From Kuschelorhynchus macadamiae (taxonomy: Eukaryota; Arthropoda; Insecta; Coleoptera; Curculionidae): a stretch of 64,000 bases of DNA. The notes beneath the pieces are model-generated. The model was not told the origin of the DNA. It made no database searches and saw only the letters and a list, made by a program, of their open reading frames with translations. Shown here piece by piece: positions 35,398-46,279 of the stretch (within the stretch, counting starts at the first letter, position 1; each line of letters begins with the position of its first letter). The DNA lies in the NCBI GenBank assembly GCA_030620095.1, contig JAUTXW010005222.1:1116001-1180000 (forward strand), given 5' to 3'. Made by a program: the position numbers and the translations under genes.

Positions 35398-36455
35398 ACA
35401 TATATTATAACAATCATAACGAAAACGTAAGACAAGATACTACGCAAAAAAAATATATTGCAATGCCATACACATCTCAATTATCTGAAAAATTAAAATA
35501 TATCTTAGGAAAATATAACATAATTGTGTGTCAGAAAGCCCAGAACCTGATAGGCTTCCTATTTACAAAATTAAAAACTAAAATTCCCAAAAATAAAAAA
35601 TCCAATCTCGTATATGAAATTCCTTGTTTAAACTGCCCTATGAAATATATTGGTATGACAACCCAACTTTTAGAAAATAGAATAAAAGGCCATAAGTATA
35701 CAAAGAATGCATCCACTGCATTACACAAACATGAAAAAAGCACAAAACACGAATTTAATTTTTCTGAAACCAAAATTATTGATGAAGATAACCTGTATCA
35801 GAAATTAATTATCAAAGAAATGATTCACATAAAAAAAGAAAAAAATGCAGTAAATGACAAACAAGACATAAAAAATTTAAGTCAAATATACCACAATTTG
35901 ATATTTTAGTATAGTTTTAACTTCGTCTAAGCCATTATTTTTAAAATGTAGTATATCATTGTGAATGTCTGATTCTACTCTAAGGTTTAAATTAAAAAAT
36001 AGCAAAAAATTATCTTTAAATTCCTCAAAAAAACGTACTACGATAAGAACACTTTTTTACCTAAAACTGTGCCATGAGTTGCCTGGCAAACCACTAACTT
36101 GCTACCTATCATTCAAATATAAATAAATAATCAACATGTATTTTTCGAGGTATGTAACCTTATTTTATTAATTTTGTAATAATTATTGTCAATAGTATAA
36201 TATTTTAAATCAATTTTAGAAAAATTGTAAATGTCATTTTATAATTAGATGACTAAATGTTTTTTAAATTAATTGTAGATAGGTAAGGAAAGCCATATAT
36301 ACCAAAAAAAAAATGATAATAAAGGAATGAGCAATTTTTGAGAAAGCCTACTATGATAGGCGAAACGTCAAGTTAATCCCATTGTTTGATTTTGCATATA
36401 AACCTATACCCAAGAAAGAAGTCCAAGTAAGCTATACCGGGTTTAAGAAACAAAT
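35398..36455 (+). mobile_element. Penelope-like element, family 1, copy B (plus strand)
   Basis: 5'-truncated copy joined head to head with copy A. It starts at ACATATATTATAACAATC (35,398), inside the linker after the RT, and runs through GIY-YIG and the 3' untranslated region to about 36,430-36,455, next to another (TA)n tract. It shares two derived changes with copy C at 41,531, and from 35,764 onwards is the start of the 5.76-kb tandem duplication. Confidence 0.9.
35463..35909 (+). CDS. PLE C-terminal fragment with intact GIY-YIG domain (copy B)
   Basis: 148 codons open, but not a full gene: the RT is missing and the first Met is internal to the parent protein. Residues 1-30 are the linker (MPYTSQLSEKLKYILGKY). 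LVYEIPCLNC (about 43-52) and KYIGMTTQLLENRIKGHK carry the GIY-YIG core, the CxxC pair and the catalytic Arg; TALHKHEKSTKHEFNFSETK carries the histidine pair. The tail (NAVNDKQDIKNLSQIYHNL) is the natural C-terminus, because copy C keeps the same end. The family nicks DNA at insertion sites; without the RT this fragment is unlikely to act alone. Confidence 0.7.
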   Translation: MPYTSQLSEKLKYILGKYNIIVCQKAQNLIGFLFTKLKTKIPKNKKSNLVYEIPCLNCPMKYIGMTTQLLENRIKGHKYTKNASTALHKHEKSTKHEFNFSETKIIDEDNLYQKLIIKEMIHIKKEKNAVNDKQDIKNLSQIYHNLIF

Positions 36456-36457
36456 TG

Positions 36458-36461
<4 letters not shown>

Positions 36462-36531
<70 letters not shown>

Positions 36532-36533
36532 TA
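36462..36533. repeat. (TA)n microsatellite at the end of PLE copy B
   Basis: About 35 TA units with one slip (TATAATAT). It lies just after the shared sequence CGGGTTTAAGAAACAAATTG. Confidence 0.95.
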
Positions 36534-37349
36534 CGCAACTTTCATCCTTCATGATCTGTCCAAGAATAATTAAAATAATAAAATGCAGGTACTTGAAAAA
36601 AATGTTACCTACTACACTTTTTCAACATTTGTTAACGCTACAAAAATGCCTAAAATATTTTAAGAAGTTCATAAAAAAGAAGAAACACACGAATCATAGT
36701 CAGCTCGACCTAAGCGTTTCGAGATTTCTGCCGAGTTTTAGTACAACTATTACTACCGCGGAAATATCGACAAATGAATAAATTGTAAAGTAGGCTAACC
36801 CATATAATTATGACAGGTGATAAGAATAGTTATGACCGAAAAGTAAAGCATCTAAAATATCTCGGCGGAATTTTTGAGTCTGAGCAGGCCGTCGCCATGT
36901 TGTCCAAAGTTTATTTGTATCCATAAATATACGCAACTTTTACAAATAATTAAGGTTTGAAAAGCTATATATTATTTCTAACAATTCATATCTGAAAAAC
37001 TGATATTTTTAATTTATATTTGTTTGCTATCAATATGCGTTTATAAAGAAGGTAATTATTATTCAGTTAACTTTAACTATTCTAAATGGATATGCAATAT
37101 CCGGCAACCAAGTGCCTATGACTTTTTGAATTTTCATTTTTAATCCGATTTTAAGAACGCTAATTGTGTGTTGTGAAGATATTTGCCAGCTTCATGTCTT
37201 TTTATTTTAATTATGCATATCTTTATTTTAAATTAAGGAGCGTATACTAAAGGTTCTAGATACTATAAAAATTACTTTTTATATTCCGTTTTGTTGTTTT
37301 TTTTTACTTAAGTTTTATGTAAATCCTTTTTTTTAATATGGTTTTAATA

Positions 37350-37405
<56 letters not shown>

Positions 37406-37629
37406 CGTTTCGTTATTTTTTTAATTCATTTATAGGTATATCCTTTTTTTATTGTTTCATTTTTTCCATTTTATTTAAAATTGTTTACTTGTAAATATTC
37501 GTGTTACAGCAGGTTCCGTTATAATTCTTTGTTTTTCTGTCTATAATAAACTTGTAAAAATCCTATAAAGGAAGTTATCATTTGATACAATTAAACTGTT
37601 TAGATTAAAATGTATTTGAGCTAAGGTTC
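36534..37629. other. Unit 1 left part, no gene recognised
   Basis: An apparent ORF at 36455-36781 is partly translated (TA)n. The same sequence recurs at 42,294-43,387. No domain is recognised. Confidence 0.5.
37354..37403. repeat. (TA)n microsatellite
   Basis: About 24 TA units; the copy in unit 2 lies at 43,117-43,161 and differs in length and left flank. Confidence 0.95.
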
Positions 37630-38035
37630 CTAGTGCGTTATGTTAGAAATTTAGATGATCCTTTAGTCTTACACAATTTAATACCACATTCACAGAGTTT
37701 GTTATCGCTTGTGCTAATTTGTTTCCGATGTTTTGGTTATAACGCATAAGAAGTTAGTTAGAAGTTATAAAGCTTCTGTTTGAAATTGTTTTAAACCATC
37801 TATTTTTATTAATCACAGGAAATAACTTAAAACATTCCTTTATTGATATCATTATATTACACCAATTTTTAAACATGTTCTCTTGAGAGTTTCTTATTGC
37901 AAAGAAAAATTTTTGATCAACATTTCGGTGAGTTATTTTGGTAGCATCTTTTGTAAGTCTATCCACTATTTTATTTGCTGAAATTTGTATATGTGCTTTT
38001 ACCCATATTAAGCAAACAATAACATTATTGACCTA
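37630..38035 (-). pseudogene. Non-LTR LINE RNase H / C-terminal fragment (unit 1)
   Basis: Minus-strand translation gives VCLIWVKAHIQISANKIVDR then LTKDATKITHRN. This matches the end of the RNase H domain of LINE ORF2 proteins, where the pattern is WVK.H.GI.GNE.AD.LAK, keeping the His and the last catalytic Asp. About 35 residues later NRWFKTISNRSFIT, and after a stop and shift GNKLAQAI and CGIKLCKT, resemble the C-terminal region with its CxC-type knuckle. The open part is 37754-37966. A clade (I, R1 or a relative with RNase H) cannot be fixed. RT and endonuclease are absent. Confidence 0.6.
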
Positions 38036-38439
38036 ACCTGTGATATATTTTTCATATTTCTACAATACAGTGATTAGTAGGTGCAATATTTACCTTTAGC
38101 GTAAAATTAAATTTAAATCTTTAGCACAATTTCACGTATTAAACAGATTTACTAAATACCACCGTCTTTTTAAAAATGAAACCACCATAAATGGTTTTGT
38201 TTATAAAATAATATGGAATTAAATAAATTTTTCATAAATTTGTTTAATTCCATTAAATCCGATTTTAATAAATTCATAAATTTATTTAATTCCATTCCAA
38301 ACATAAATATAATCTGTCTTCTTGCGCGTGCGCAGTTGGAAAAAACCGCTAATACTTTTTAAATTATAGCTTTCACTATTTTTATACGGACATTATGATA
38401 AACAAGTTATATTCCCTCTCATAAATATATAATATATAT

Positions 38440-38568
38440 ATAATCGGTAAATTCCTTTTACCCAGAACTTCCCTGGTTATGAATATTTCCTTTTATTAGG
38501 AATAGTGAAGTGTGACAGTTTATTACTGTGATATAAAGATATCAGATTTAATGTTTCTGCAAAATTTA
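38440..38568 (+). repeat. Terminal motif of the minisatellite element family (unit 1)
   Basis: CGGTAAATTCCTTTTACCCA, then GAACTTCCCTGGTTATGAAT and TTCCTTTTATTAGGAATAGT, the same terminal block as at 1,490-1,565 and, reversed, at 48,780-48,870. Recombinase sequence follows directly. Confidence 0.6.
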
Positions 38569-38924
38569 AAATCAATGATATAGATGAGGGATATTATTTA
38601 CAACTGTATCGAAAGTATGCAAATTTTCGAAAAATATGTACTCAGCGCAGACGGTTTTTTGTCCAGTATAGATAAGGAGTGTGCAGTACACAATGTGTTA
38701 GAATAAATTCATTTAGAAAAATTCCTTCAGAAATAGATGCATATCTACAACTGAAAAATCCAGAGCCATACACCGGACAGAGTTTTCGTCGACCCTGGGC
38801 TACCATATTGGCTGATTCTGGGAAAGAAATTACCAATGTCAAGCGACTTGGGATCTGGAAATTGACAGCTGTAGCAGAGAGCTACATAGATGATTCCGCA
38901 AATAAAAAAGGACATGTCGAATAA
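38569..38924 (+). pseudogene. Crypton-like tyrosine recombinase, C-terminal fragment (unit 1)
   Basis: Translation from 38,569 reads YYLQLYRKYANFRKIC, RRFFVQYR, a stop, then from 38,654 CSTQCVRINSFRKIPSEIDA, YLQLKNPEPYTGQSFRRPWA, DSGKEITNVKRLGIW and TAVAESYIDDS. This is the C-terminal catalytic region of the Crypton/KIAA1958-like tyrosine recombinases common in animals, where I expect YTGH.FRR, LKRHGGW and VAEGYI. The Arg of FRR and the Tyr of SYI are present. The His of TGH is Gln, and RHGGW is RLGIW, so two catalytic-pocket positions appear lost. In intact relatives it cuts and rejoins DNA by a Tyr-linked intermediate. The frame ends at 38,924. The Met at 38,679 is internal. Confidence 0.7.
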
Positions 38925-39189
38925 AATATTAACCTTGAATAACTGTCCTACTAAGTTAACTCAACCTTCATCAAGCCGAATCATAAGGGCTTCCAAAAGT
39001 CACCCGTTGAATGAAATTAACGGATTTACAATCAATTTGCATATTGTCAATAATTGTTCTCTTATTATAAATATTAATAACAAGTAAAAAATTGTTCCTA
39101 AAACGTGCGCAAAGTGTCTTTCCCGCACTTAAAGCATATCGGTCCATATAAAGTCTAACTGCTTTTGCGTGCGAGAAAGTAATAACAAC

Positions 39190-39885
39190 AAAACGTCGTC
39201 TTGTTCCGGTATATTAGATTTTTAGTAAAATGTTACCAGACCGTGCCCATATGACCCTTAATTTTTGACTAAAATTTGAAGTCAATCTGGTAAGTAGTTT
39301 TTAAGGTATGCCGAGAACTGTCGGAATTGAAAAAATATATTTTTTGGGATCTAGGGACGCTGGAACATGAATATATATAACAATTGCATGGGCGATTTTT
39401 ATCATTTTTTTGGTCGCTATTTTATTCCACCATCTTGCATTAATACCGCAGTTTTACTAGTTCATCTACCACAATTAATTATGACACACAATTTGAAATT
39501 AATCCACAAAGTAGTTTTTCAGGTTGAAATTTTAATAATTATAATTCCGCCATTTTGGATTCGTACCAAAATTTCACCAGTGGTTTCCTGCGTAATACTT
39601 GATTTTTGTGCAAAAATTGAAAAACATTGAATAAGTAATTTTTTGTAATAATTTTTTTAACATTTCACTAGTTCAGCGTTTTGTATTACCATATTGGATT
39701 TTAACCAAAATGTTAACAGGTAATCCCCATATGAGACTTAATCGGGTAATTAGTTTTTTAGCTATGTCGCGAACAGACAAACCGACAGACAGACAGACCG
39801 ACGGAATTGAGAAAACGTGTTTTTCAGCATCTAGAGACTTTGAAACGTAAAGATTTGAAAAAATTCCCGGGGTTGATTTTTTACG
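39190..39885 (-). repeat. 140-bp minisatellite family (unit 1)
   Basis: Units with TTGTTCCGGTATATTAGA, ATTTTATTCCACCATCTTGC and CCGCCATTTTGGATTCG, plus boxes CAGACAAACCGACAGACAGA and TTTTTGGGATCTAGGGACGC like those at 47,240-48,340 (there reversed). ORFs 39367-39630 and 39673-39897 are repeat sequence by chance open. Confidence 0.65.
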
Positions 39886-40519
39886 ATTATAATACAATAG
39901 CGAAGTAAAAATTACTTGCGGCGTATAAAATTACACATTTACAAATAAAATTCAACAAAAAGCTCAATTTACCAGACTGTTAAGTTAGTATTAAAATCCT
40001 AAAAAAAGAAAGCCTGATTATCAAAAATGCTATACAATCCTGTACAATGCGACTTGCACTTTTATAGATCACGCACAATTGTACTTTATGGTAATATGTA
40101 ATGCTGTATGGCTTAATACATCAACTGGTCAGATCGATTGTCCGGCCTATAATGGTTGTTAGAGTCCATTAGACATGTTATAGTAGTTAGTATGAAAATT
40201 TGATATTCCCATTTCCAGAAATCTAAGTAGCGTTACGTAATATAGGTTCTACATGAATTAACCGAATTACCAGATATTAGATCTACATATCTTGGAATCT
40301 GTCTATTATTCAATAACATGTGTTTCTGTGTACGTTATTAATGATCATTGACATGTTAAGTTTGCATTCCTTTAAAACGCTTTAAAATAATTAGAGGCAA
40401 CGGCATTGTGACTATATGATAGAGTTCCGAAAAAAATTCCTTTATAAATTTAGAAATATAGTAACTAAACTGCTGGACAGAGCAAACGAGAAAAGTGAAT
40501 TTGAAGGTAAAATTTAAAT
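39886..40519. other. Unit 1 spacer, nothing recognised
   Basis: AT-rich, no ORF of note; repeated at 45,641-46,279. Confidence 0.5.
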
Positions 40520-41215
40520 TCGAATGCTCTAAATTTTATTATATATCATCGATTTAAGCTTAAAATTTACCTAAGCTAAAAAATTACTTATACATGATGT
40601 TAAAAAAGGTTCTGCAAACTTTACAATATTTTATTTGTTCCGAGAATTTATAAAATCGATATTTAGGTTCTAATTGCTAGATCTACTTAGCACTTGATGC
40701 AATTGTAAAAATAATTTAAGTGTTACTTTTTTATATAATCTGTAGGGTCTGAACTAAACAGAAAATATACAGGGTGTGCAGAAAAAATGTTAAGATTAGT
40801 TTAAACCTAGCGATACTAAAAATCATGTACGTATATTTCAATACCATGAAAACGAATAAAAATTTAAAAGTTTTTATTTAAGTTTTTAGGATGATTGAAC
40901 ATTTTCTCCAAAGGGATTTTTTTATTTTCTCTCTAACTTTATTACTTTTAAAAATACAATTGTTGCTTTTATAGCCAACTTTGCCAATACCAGGTGACAC
41001 AGAAAACATGTAACAGCCTGCCATTTTTTTTTAATTATAGAAATATCATTTTGAAATTTGAGACATTTCTATAACCCTACCTTTTTTATTTTAAATAGGT
41101 CTTTTCAAATTTTTATAAACTATCATCTTCAGCCTAAAATTAGCTATTCAGCCATATATCAGATGTTAACTTTTGTCATGAAAGTGGCGGCTGGACAGAC
41201 CATTTTATAAAAAAA
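40520..41215. repeat. Fold-back element left arm, orphan copy (unit 1)
   Basis: Same sequence as 46,280-46,975. It contains ATATACAGGGTGTGCAG. The opposite arm is missing in unit 1, because the duplication breaks inside the element's core at 41,530. Confidence 0.8.
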
Positions 41216-41530
41216 TCAACATTACTGCTTTATGAAATGAAAAATTAAGTCACTTTTTCCAAATACTTTTATTTTTTTAACACTTCGATTTAAAAATCGT
41301 TTTGGGCAACAGCATTTTTTTTTATTTCCTGTTTTGCCGAGGAGCAATTTCCTTCAATATTTTTAATGGGAACTTGTATATTTTTTCACAGTTTTTTCCG
41401 CTGTAAAATTACCATTTTACTTTCCTCGTAAATGGAAGTATTGTAATCATGAAGAAAATCACCCTCCTAGATTTTTTTAGATCAATTACGTCGGTGTGTT
41501 TCGGTCTGTCAGTCTCTCTGTTCGCGGCTT

Positions 41531-42232
41531 CTGAAACCAAAATCATTGATGAAGATAACCTGAATCAGAAATTAATTATCAAAGAAATGATTCACATAAA
41601 AAAAGAAAAAATGCAGTAAATGACAAACAAGACATAAAAAATTTAAGTCAAATATACCACAATTTGATATTTTAGTATAGTTTTAACTTCGTCTAAGCCA
41701 TTATTTTTAAAATGTAGTATATCATTGTGAATGTCTGATTCTACTCTAAGGTTTAAATTAAAAAATAGCAAAAAATTATCTTTAAATTCCTCAAAAAAAA
41801 AAACGTACTACGATAAGAACACTTTTTTACCTAAAACTGTGCCATCAGTTGCCTGGCAAACCACTAACTTGCTACCTATCATTCAAATATAAATAAATAA
41901 TCAACATGCATTTTTCGAGGTACCTATGTAACCTTATTTTATTAATTTTGTAATAATTATTGTCAATAGTATAATATTTTAAATCAGTTTTAGAAAAATT
42001 GTAAATGTCATTTTATAATTAGACCACTAAATGTTTTTTAAATTAATTGTAGATAGGTAAGGAAAGCCATATATACCAAAAAAAAAAATGATAATAAAGG
42101 AATGAGCAATTTTTGAGAAAGCCTACTATGATAGGCGAAACGTCAAGTTAATCCCATTGTTTGATTTTGCATATAAACCTATACCCAAGAAAGAAGTCCA
42201 ATTAATATATACCGGGTTTAAGAAACAAATTG

Positions 42233-42236
<4 letters not shown>
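41531..42236 (+). mobile_element. Penelope-like element, family 1, copy C (3' part)
   Basis: Starts at CTGAAACCAAAATCATTGAT, equivalent to 35,764 in copy B, and runs to the (TA)n tract at 42,237-42,293. It carries the last residues of the endonuclease ORF, with an A-run length change that breaks it, and the whole 3' untranslated part. It differs from copy B at about ten bases and four indels over about 680 bp. At nearly all of these it agrees with copy A. Confidence 0.85.

Positions 42237-42293
<57 letters not shown>
42237..42293. repeat. (TA)n microsatellite at the end of PLE copy C
   Basis: About 28 TA units; shorter than the equivalent tract in unit 1. Confidence 0.95.
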
Positions 42294-42297
<4 letters not shown>

Positions 42298-43112
42298 AAT
42301 ATATACGCAACTTTCATCCTTCATGATCTGTCCAAGAATAATTAAAATAATAAAATGCAGGTACTTGAAAAAAATGTTACCTACTACACTTTTTCAACAT
42401 TTGTTAACGCTACAAAAATGCCTAAAATATTTTAAGAAGTTCATAAAAAAGAAGAAACACACGAATCATAGTCAGCTCGACCTAAGCGTTTCGAGATTTC
42501 TGCCGAGTTTTAGTACAACTATTACTACCGCGGAAATATCGACAAATGAATAAATTGTAAAGTAGGCTAACCCATATAATTATGACAGGTGATAAGAATA
42601 GTTATGACCGAAAAGTAAAGCATCTAAAATATCTCGGCGGAATTTTTGAGTCTGAGCAGGCCGTCGCCATGTTGTCCAAAGTTTATTTGTATCCATAAAT
42701 ATACGCAACTTTTACAAATAATTAAGGTTTGAAAAGCTATATATTATTTCTAACAATTCATATCTGAAAAACTGATATTTTTAATTTATATTTGTTTGCT
42801 ATCAATATGCGTTTATAAAGAAGGTAATTATTATTCAGTTAACTTTAACTATTCTAAATGGATATGCAATATCCGGCAACCAAGTGCCTATGACTTTTTG
42901 AATTTTCATTTTTAATCCGATTTTAAGAACGCTAATTGTGTGTTGTGAAGATATTTGCCAGCTTCATGTCTTTTTATTTTAATTATGCATATCTTTATTT
43001 TAAATTAAGGAGCGTATACTAAAGGTTCTAGATACTATAAAAATTACTTTTTATATTCCGTTTTGTTGTTTTTTTTTACTTAAGTTTTATGTAAATCCTT
43101 TTTTTTAATATG

Positions 43113-43163
<51 letters not shown>

Positions 43164-43387
43164 CGTTTCGTTATTTTTTTAATTCATTTATAGGTATATC
43201 CTTTTTTTATTGTTTCATTTTTTCCATTTTATTTAAAATTGTTTACTTGTAAATATTCGTGTTACAGCAGGTTCCGTTATAATTCTTTGTTTTTCTGTCT
43301 ATAATAAACTTGTAAAAATCCTATAAAGGAAGTTATCATTTGATACAATTAAACTGTTTAGATTAAAATGTATTTGAGCTAAGGTTC
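42294..43387. other. Unit 2 left part, no gene recognised
   Basis: Copy of 36,534-37,629, including a (TA)n tract at 43,117-43,161. Confidence 0.5.
43117..43161. repeat. (TA)n microsatellite
   Basis: About 22 TA units; counterpart of 37,354-37,403. Confidence 0.95.
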
Positions 43388-43793
43388 CTAGTGCGTTATG
43401 TTAGAAATTTAGATGATCCTTTAGTCTTACACAATTTAATACCACATTCACAGAGTTTGTTATCGCTTGTGCTAATTTGTTTCCGATGTTTTGGTTATAA
43501 CGCATAAGAAGTTAGTTAGAAGTTATAAAGCTTCTGTTTGAAATTGTTTTAAACCATCTATTTTTATTAATCACAGGAAATAACTTAAAACATTCCTTTA
43601 TTGATATCATTATATTACACCAATTTTTAAACATGTTCTCTTGAGAGTTTCTTATTGCAAAGAAAAATTTTTGATCAACATTTCGGTGAGTTATTTTGGT
43701 AGCATCTTTTGTAAGTCTATCCACTATTTTATTTGTTGAAATTTGTATATGTGCTTTTACCCATATTAAGCAAACAATAACATTATTGACCTA
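43388..43793 (-). pseudogene. Non-LTR LINE RNase H / C-terminal fragment (unit 2)
   Basis: Copy of 37,630-38,035. One coding change was seen: the Ala codon of ISANK reads as Thr here (C to T on the plus strand at 43,736). The open part is 43512-43724. Confidence 0.6.
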
Positions 43794-44196
43794 ACCTGTG
43801 ATATTTTTTCATATTTCTACAATACAGTGATTAGTAGGTGCAATATTTACCTTTAGCGTAAAATTAAATTTAAATCTTTAGCACAATTTCACGTATTAAA
43901 CAGATTTACTAAATACTACCGTCTTTTTAAAAATGAAACCACCATAAATGGTTTTGTTTATAAAATAATATGGAATTAAATAAATTTTTCATAAATTTGT
44001 TTAATTCCATTAAATCCGATTTTAATAAATTCATAAATTTATTTAATTCCATTCCAAACATAAATATAATCTGTCTTCTTGCGCGTGCGCAGTTGGAAAA
44101 AACCGCTAATACTTTTTGAATTATAGCTTTCACTATTTTTATACGGACATTATGATAAACAAGTTATATTCCCTCTCATAAATATATAATATATAT

Positions 44197-44325
44197 ATAA
44201 TCGGTAAATTCCTTTTACCCAGAACTTCCCTGGTTATGAATATTTCCTTTTATTAGGAATAGTGAAGTGTGACAGTTTATTACTGTGATATAAAGATATC
44301 AGATTTAATGTTTCTGCAAAATTTA
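44197..44325 (+). repeat. Terminal motif of the minisatellite element family (unit 2)
   Basis: Copy of 38,440-38,568. Confidence 0.6.
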
Positions 44326-44681
44326 AAATCAATGATATAGATGAGGGATATTATTTACAACTGTATCGAAAGTATGCAAATTTTCGAAAAATATGTACTC
44401 AGCGCAGACGGTTTTTTGTCCAGTATAGATAAGGAGTGTGCAGTACACAATGTGTTAGAATAAATTCATTTAGAAAAATTCCTTCAGAAATAGATGCATA
44501 TCTACAACTGAAAAATCCAGAGCCATACACCGGACAGAGTTTTCGTCGACCCTGGGCTACCATGTTGGCTGATTCTGGGAAAGAAATTACCAATGTCAAG
44601 CGACTTGGGATCTGGAAATTGACAGCTGTAGCAGAGAGCTACATAGATGATTCCGCAAATAAAAAAGGACATGTCGAATAA
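44326..44681 (+). pseudogene. Crypton-like tyrosine recombinase, C-terminal fragment (unit 2)
   Basis: Copy of 38,569-38,924 with the same internal stop and the same changed catalytic-region residues (TGQSFRR, KRLGIW). One substitution changes Ile to Met in the WATILADSG segment (here WATMLADSG). Both copies were therefore already dead when duplicated. Confidence 0.7.
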
Positions 44682-44944
44682 AATATTAACCTTGAATAAC
44701 TGTCCTACTAAGTTAACTCAACCTTCATCAAGCCGAATCATAAGGGCTTCCAAAAGTCACCCGTTGAATGAAATTAACGGATTTACAATCAATTTGCATA
44801 TTGTCAATAATTGTTCTCTTATTATAAATATTAATAACAAGTAAAAAATTGTTCCTAAAACGTGCGCAAAGTGTCTTTCCCGCACTTAAAGCATATCGGT
44901 CCATATAAAGTCTAACTGCTTTTGCGTGCGAGAAAGTAATAACA

Positions 44945-45640
44945 ACAAAACGTCGTCTTGTTCCGGTATATTAGATTTTTAGTAAAATGTTACCAGACCG
45001 TGCCCATATGACCCTTAATTTTTGACTAAAATTTGAAGTCAATCTGGTAAGTAGTTTTTAAGGTATGCCGAGAACTGTCGGAATTGAAAAAATATATTTT
45101 TTGGGATCTAGGGACGCTGGAACATGAATATATATAACAATTGCATGGGCGATTTTTATCATTTTTTTGGTCGCTATTTTATTCCACCATCTTGCATTAA
45201 TACCGCAGTTTTACTAGTTCATCTACCACAATTAATTATGACACACAATTTGAAATTAATCCACAAAGTAGTTTTTCAGGTTGAAATTTTAATAATTATA
45301 ATTCCGCCATTTTGGATTCGTACCAAAATTTCACCAGTGGTTTCCTGCGTAATACTTGATTTTTGTGCAAAAATTGAAAAACATTGAATAAGTAATTTTT
45401 TGTAATAATTTTTTTAACATTTCACTAGTTCAGCGTTTTGTATTACCATATTGGATTTTAACCAAAATGTTAACAGGTAATCCCCATATGAGACTTAATC
45501 GGGTAATTAGTTTTTTAGCTATGTCGCGAACAGACAAACCGACAGACAGACAGACCGACGGAATTGAGAAAACGTGTTTTTCAGCATCTAGAGACTTTGA
45601 AACGTAAAGATTTGAAAAAATTCCCGGGGTTGATTTTTTA
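44945..45640 (-). repeat. 140-bp minisatellite family (unit 2)
   Basis: Copy of 39,190-39,885. Confidence 0.65.
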
Positions 45641-46279
45641 CGATTATAATACAATAGCGAAGTAAAAATTACTTGCGGCGTATAAAATTACACATTTACA
45701 AATAAAATTCAACAAAAAGCTCAATTTACCAGACTGTTAAGTTAGTATTAAAATCCTAAAAAAAGAAAGCCTGATTATCAAAAATGCTATACAATCCTGT
45801 ACAATGCGACTTGCACTTTTATAGATCACGCACAATTGTACTTTATGGTAATATGTAATGCTGTATGGCTTAATACATCAACTGGTCAGATCGATTGTCC
45901 GGCCTATAATGGTTGTTAGAGTCCATTAGACATGTTATAGTAGTTAGTATGAAAATTTGATATTCCCATTTCCAGAAATCTAAGTAGCGTTACGTAATAT
46001 AGGTTCTACATGAATTAACCGAATTACCAGATATTAGATCTACATATCTTGGAATCTGTCTATTATTCAATAACATGTGTTTCTGTGTACGTTATTAATG
46101 ATCATTGACATGTTAAGTTTGCATTCCTTTAAAACGCTTTAAAATAATTAGAGGCAACGGCATTGTGACTATATGATAGAGTTCCGAAAAAAATTCCTTT
46201 ATAAATTTAGAAATATAGTAACTAAACTGCTGGACAGAGCAAACGAGAAAAGTGAATTTGAAGGTAAAATTTAAATTCG
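45641..46279. other. Unit 2 spacer, nothing recognised
   Basis: Copy of 39,886-40,519. Confidence 0.5.

Larger units (their letters stand above)
35764..41530. repeat. Tandem segmental duplication, unit 1
   Basis: A 5,767-bp unit followed directly by unit 2 (41,531-47,287, 5,757 bp). Apart from (TA)n length, only about half a dozen substitutions were spotted over the roughly 5 kb beyond the PLE part, for example at 37,978, near 38,155, 38,357, 38,810, 40,684 and 41,256. The unit starts inside PLE copy B (TTCTGAAACC) and ends inside the fold-back element core (GTTCGCGGCTT); two T bases are shared at the junction. Confidence 0.9.

Noticed and set aside
34914..35480. Antisense N-terminal extension of the RT ORF and the plus-strand ORFs 34914-35304 and 34615-34854
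   Set aside because: They are reverse-strand readings of PLE copies A and B created by the palindrome.
39367..39897. ORFs 39367-39630 and 39673-39897 and their duplicates at 45124-45654
   Set aside because: They lie in minisatellite units that are open by chance; identity between duplicates reflects the recent duplication, not selection.
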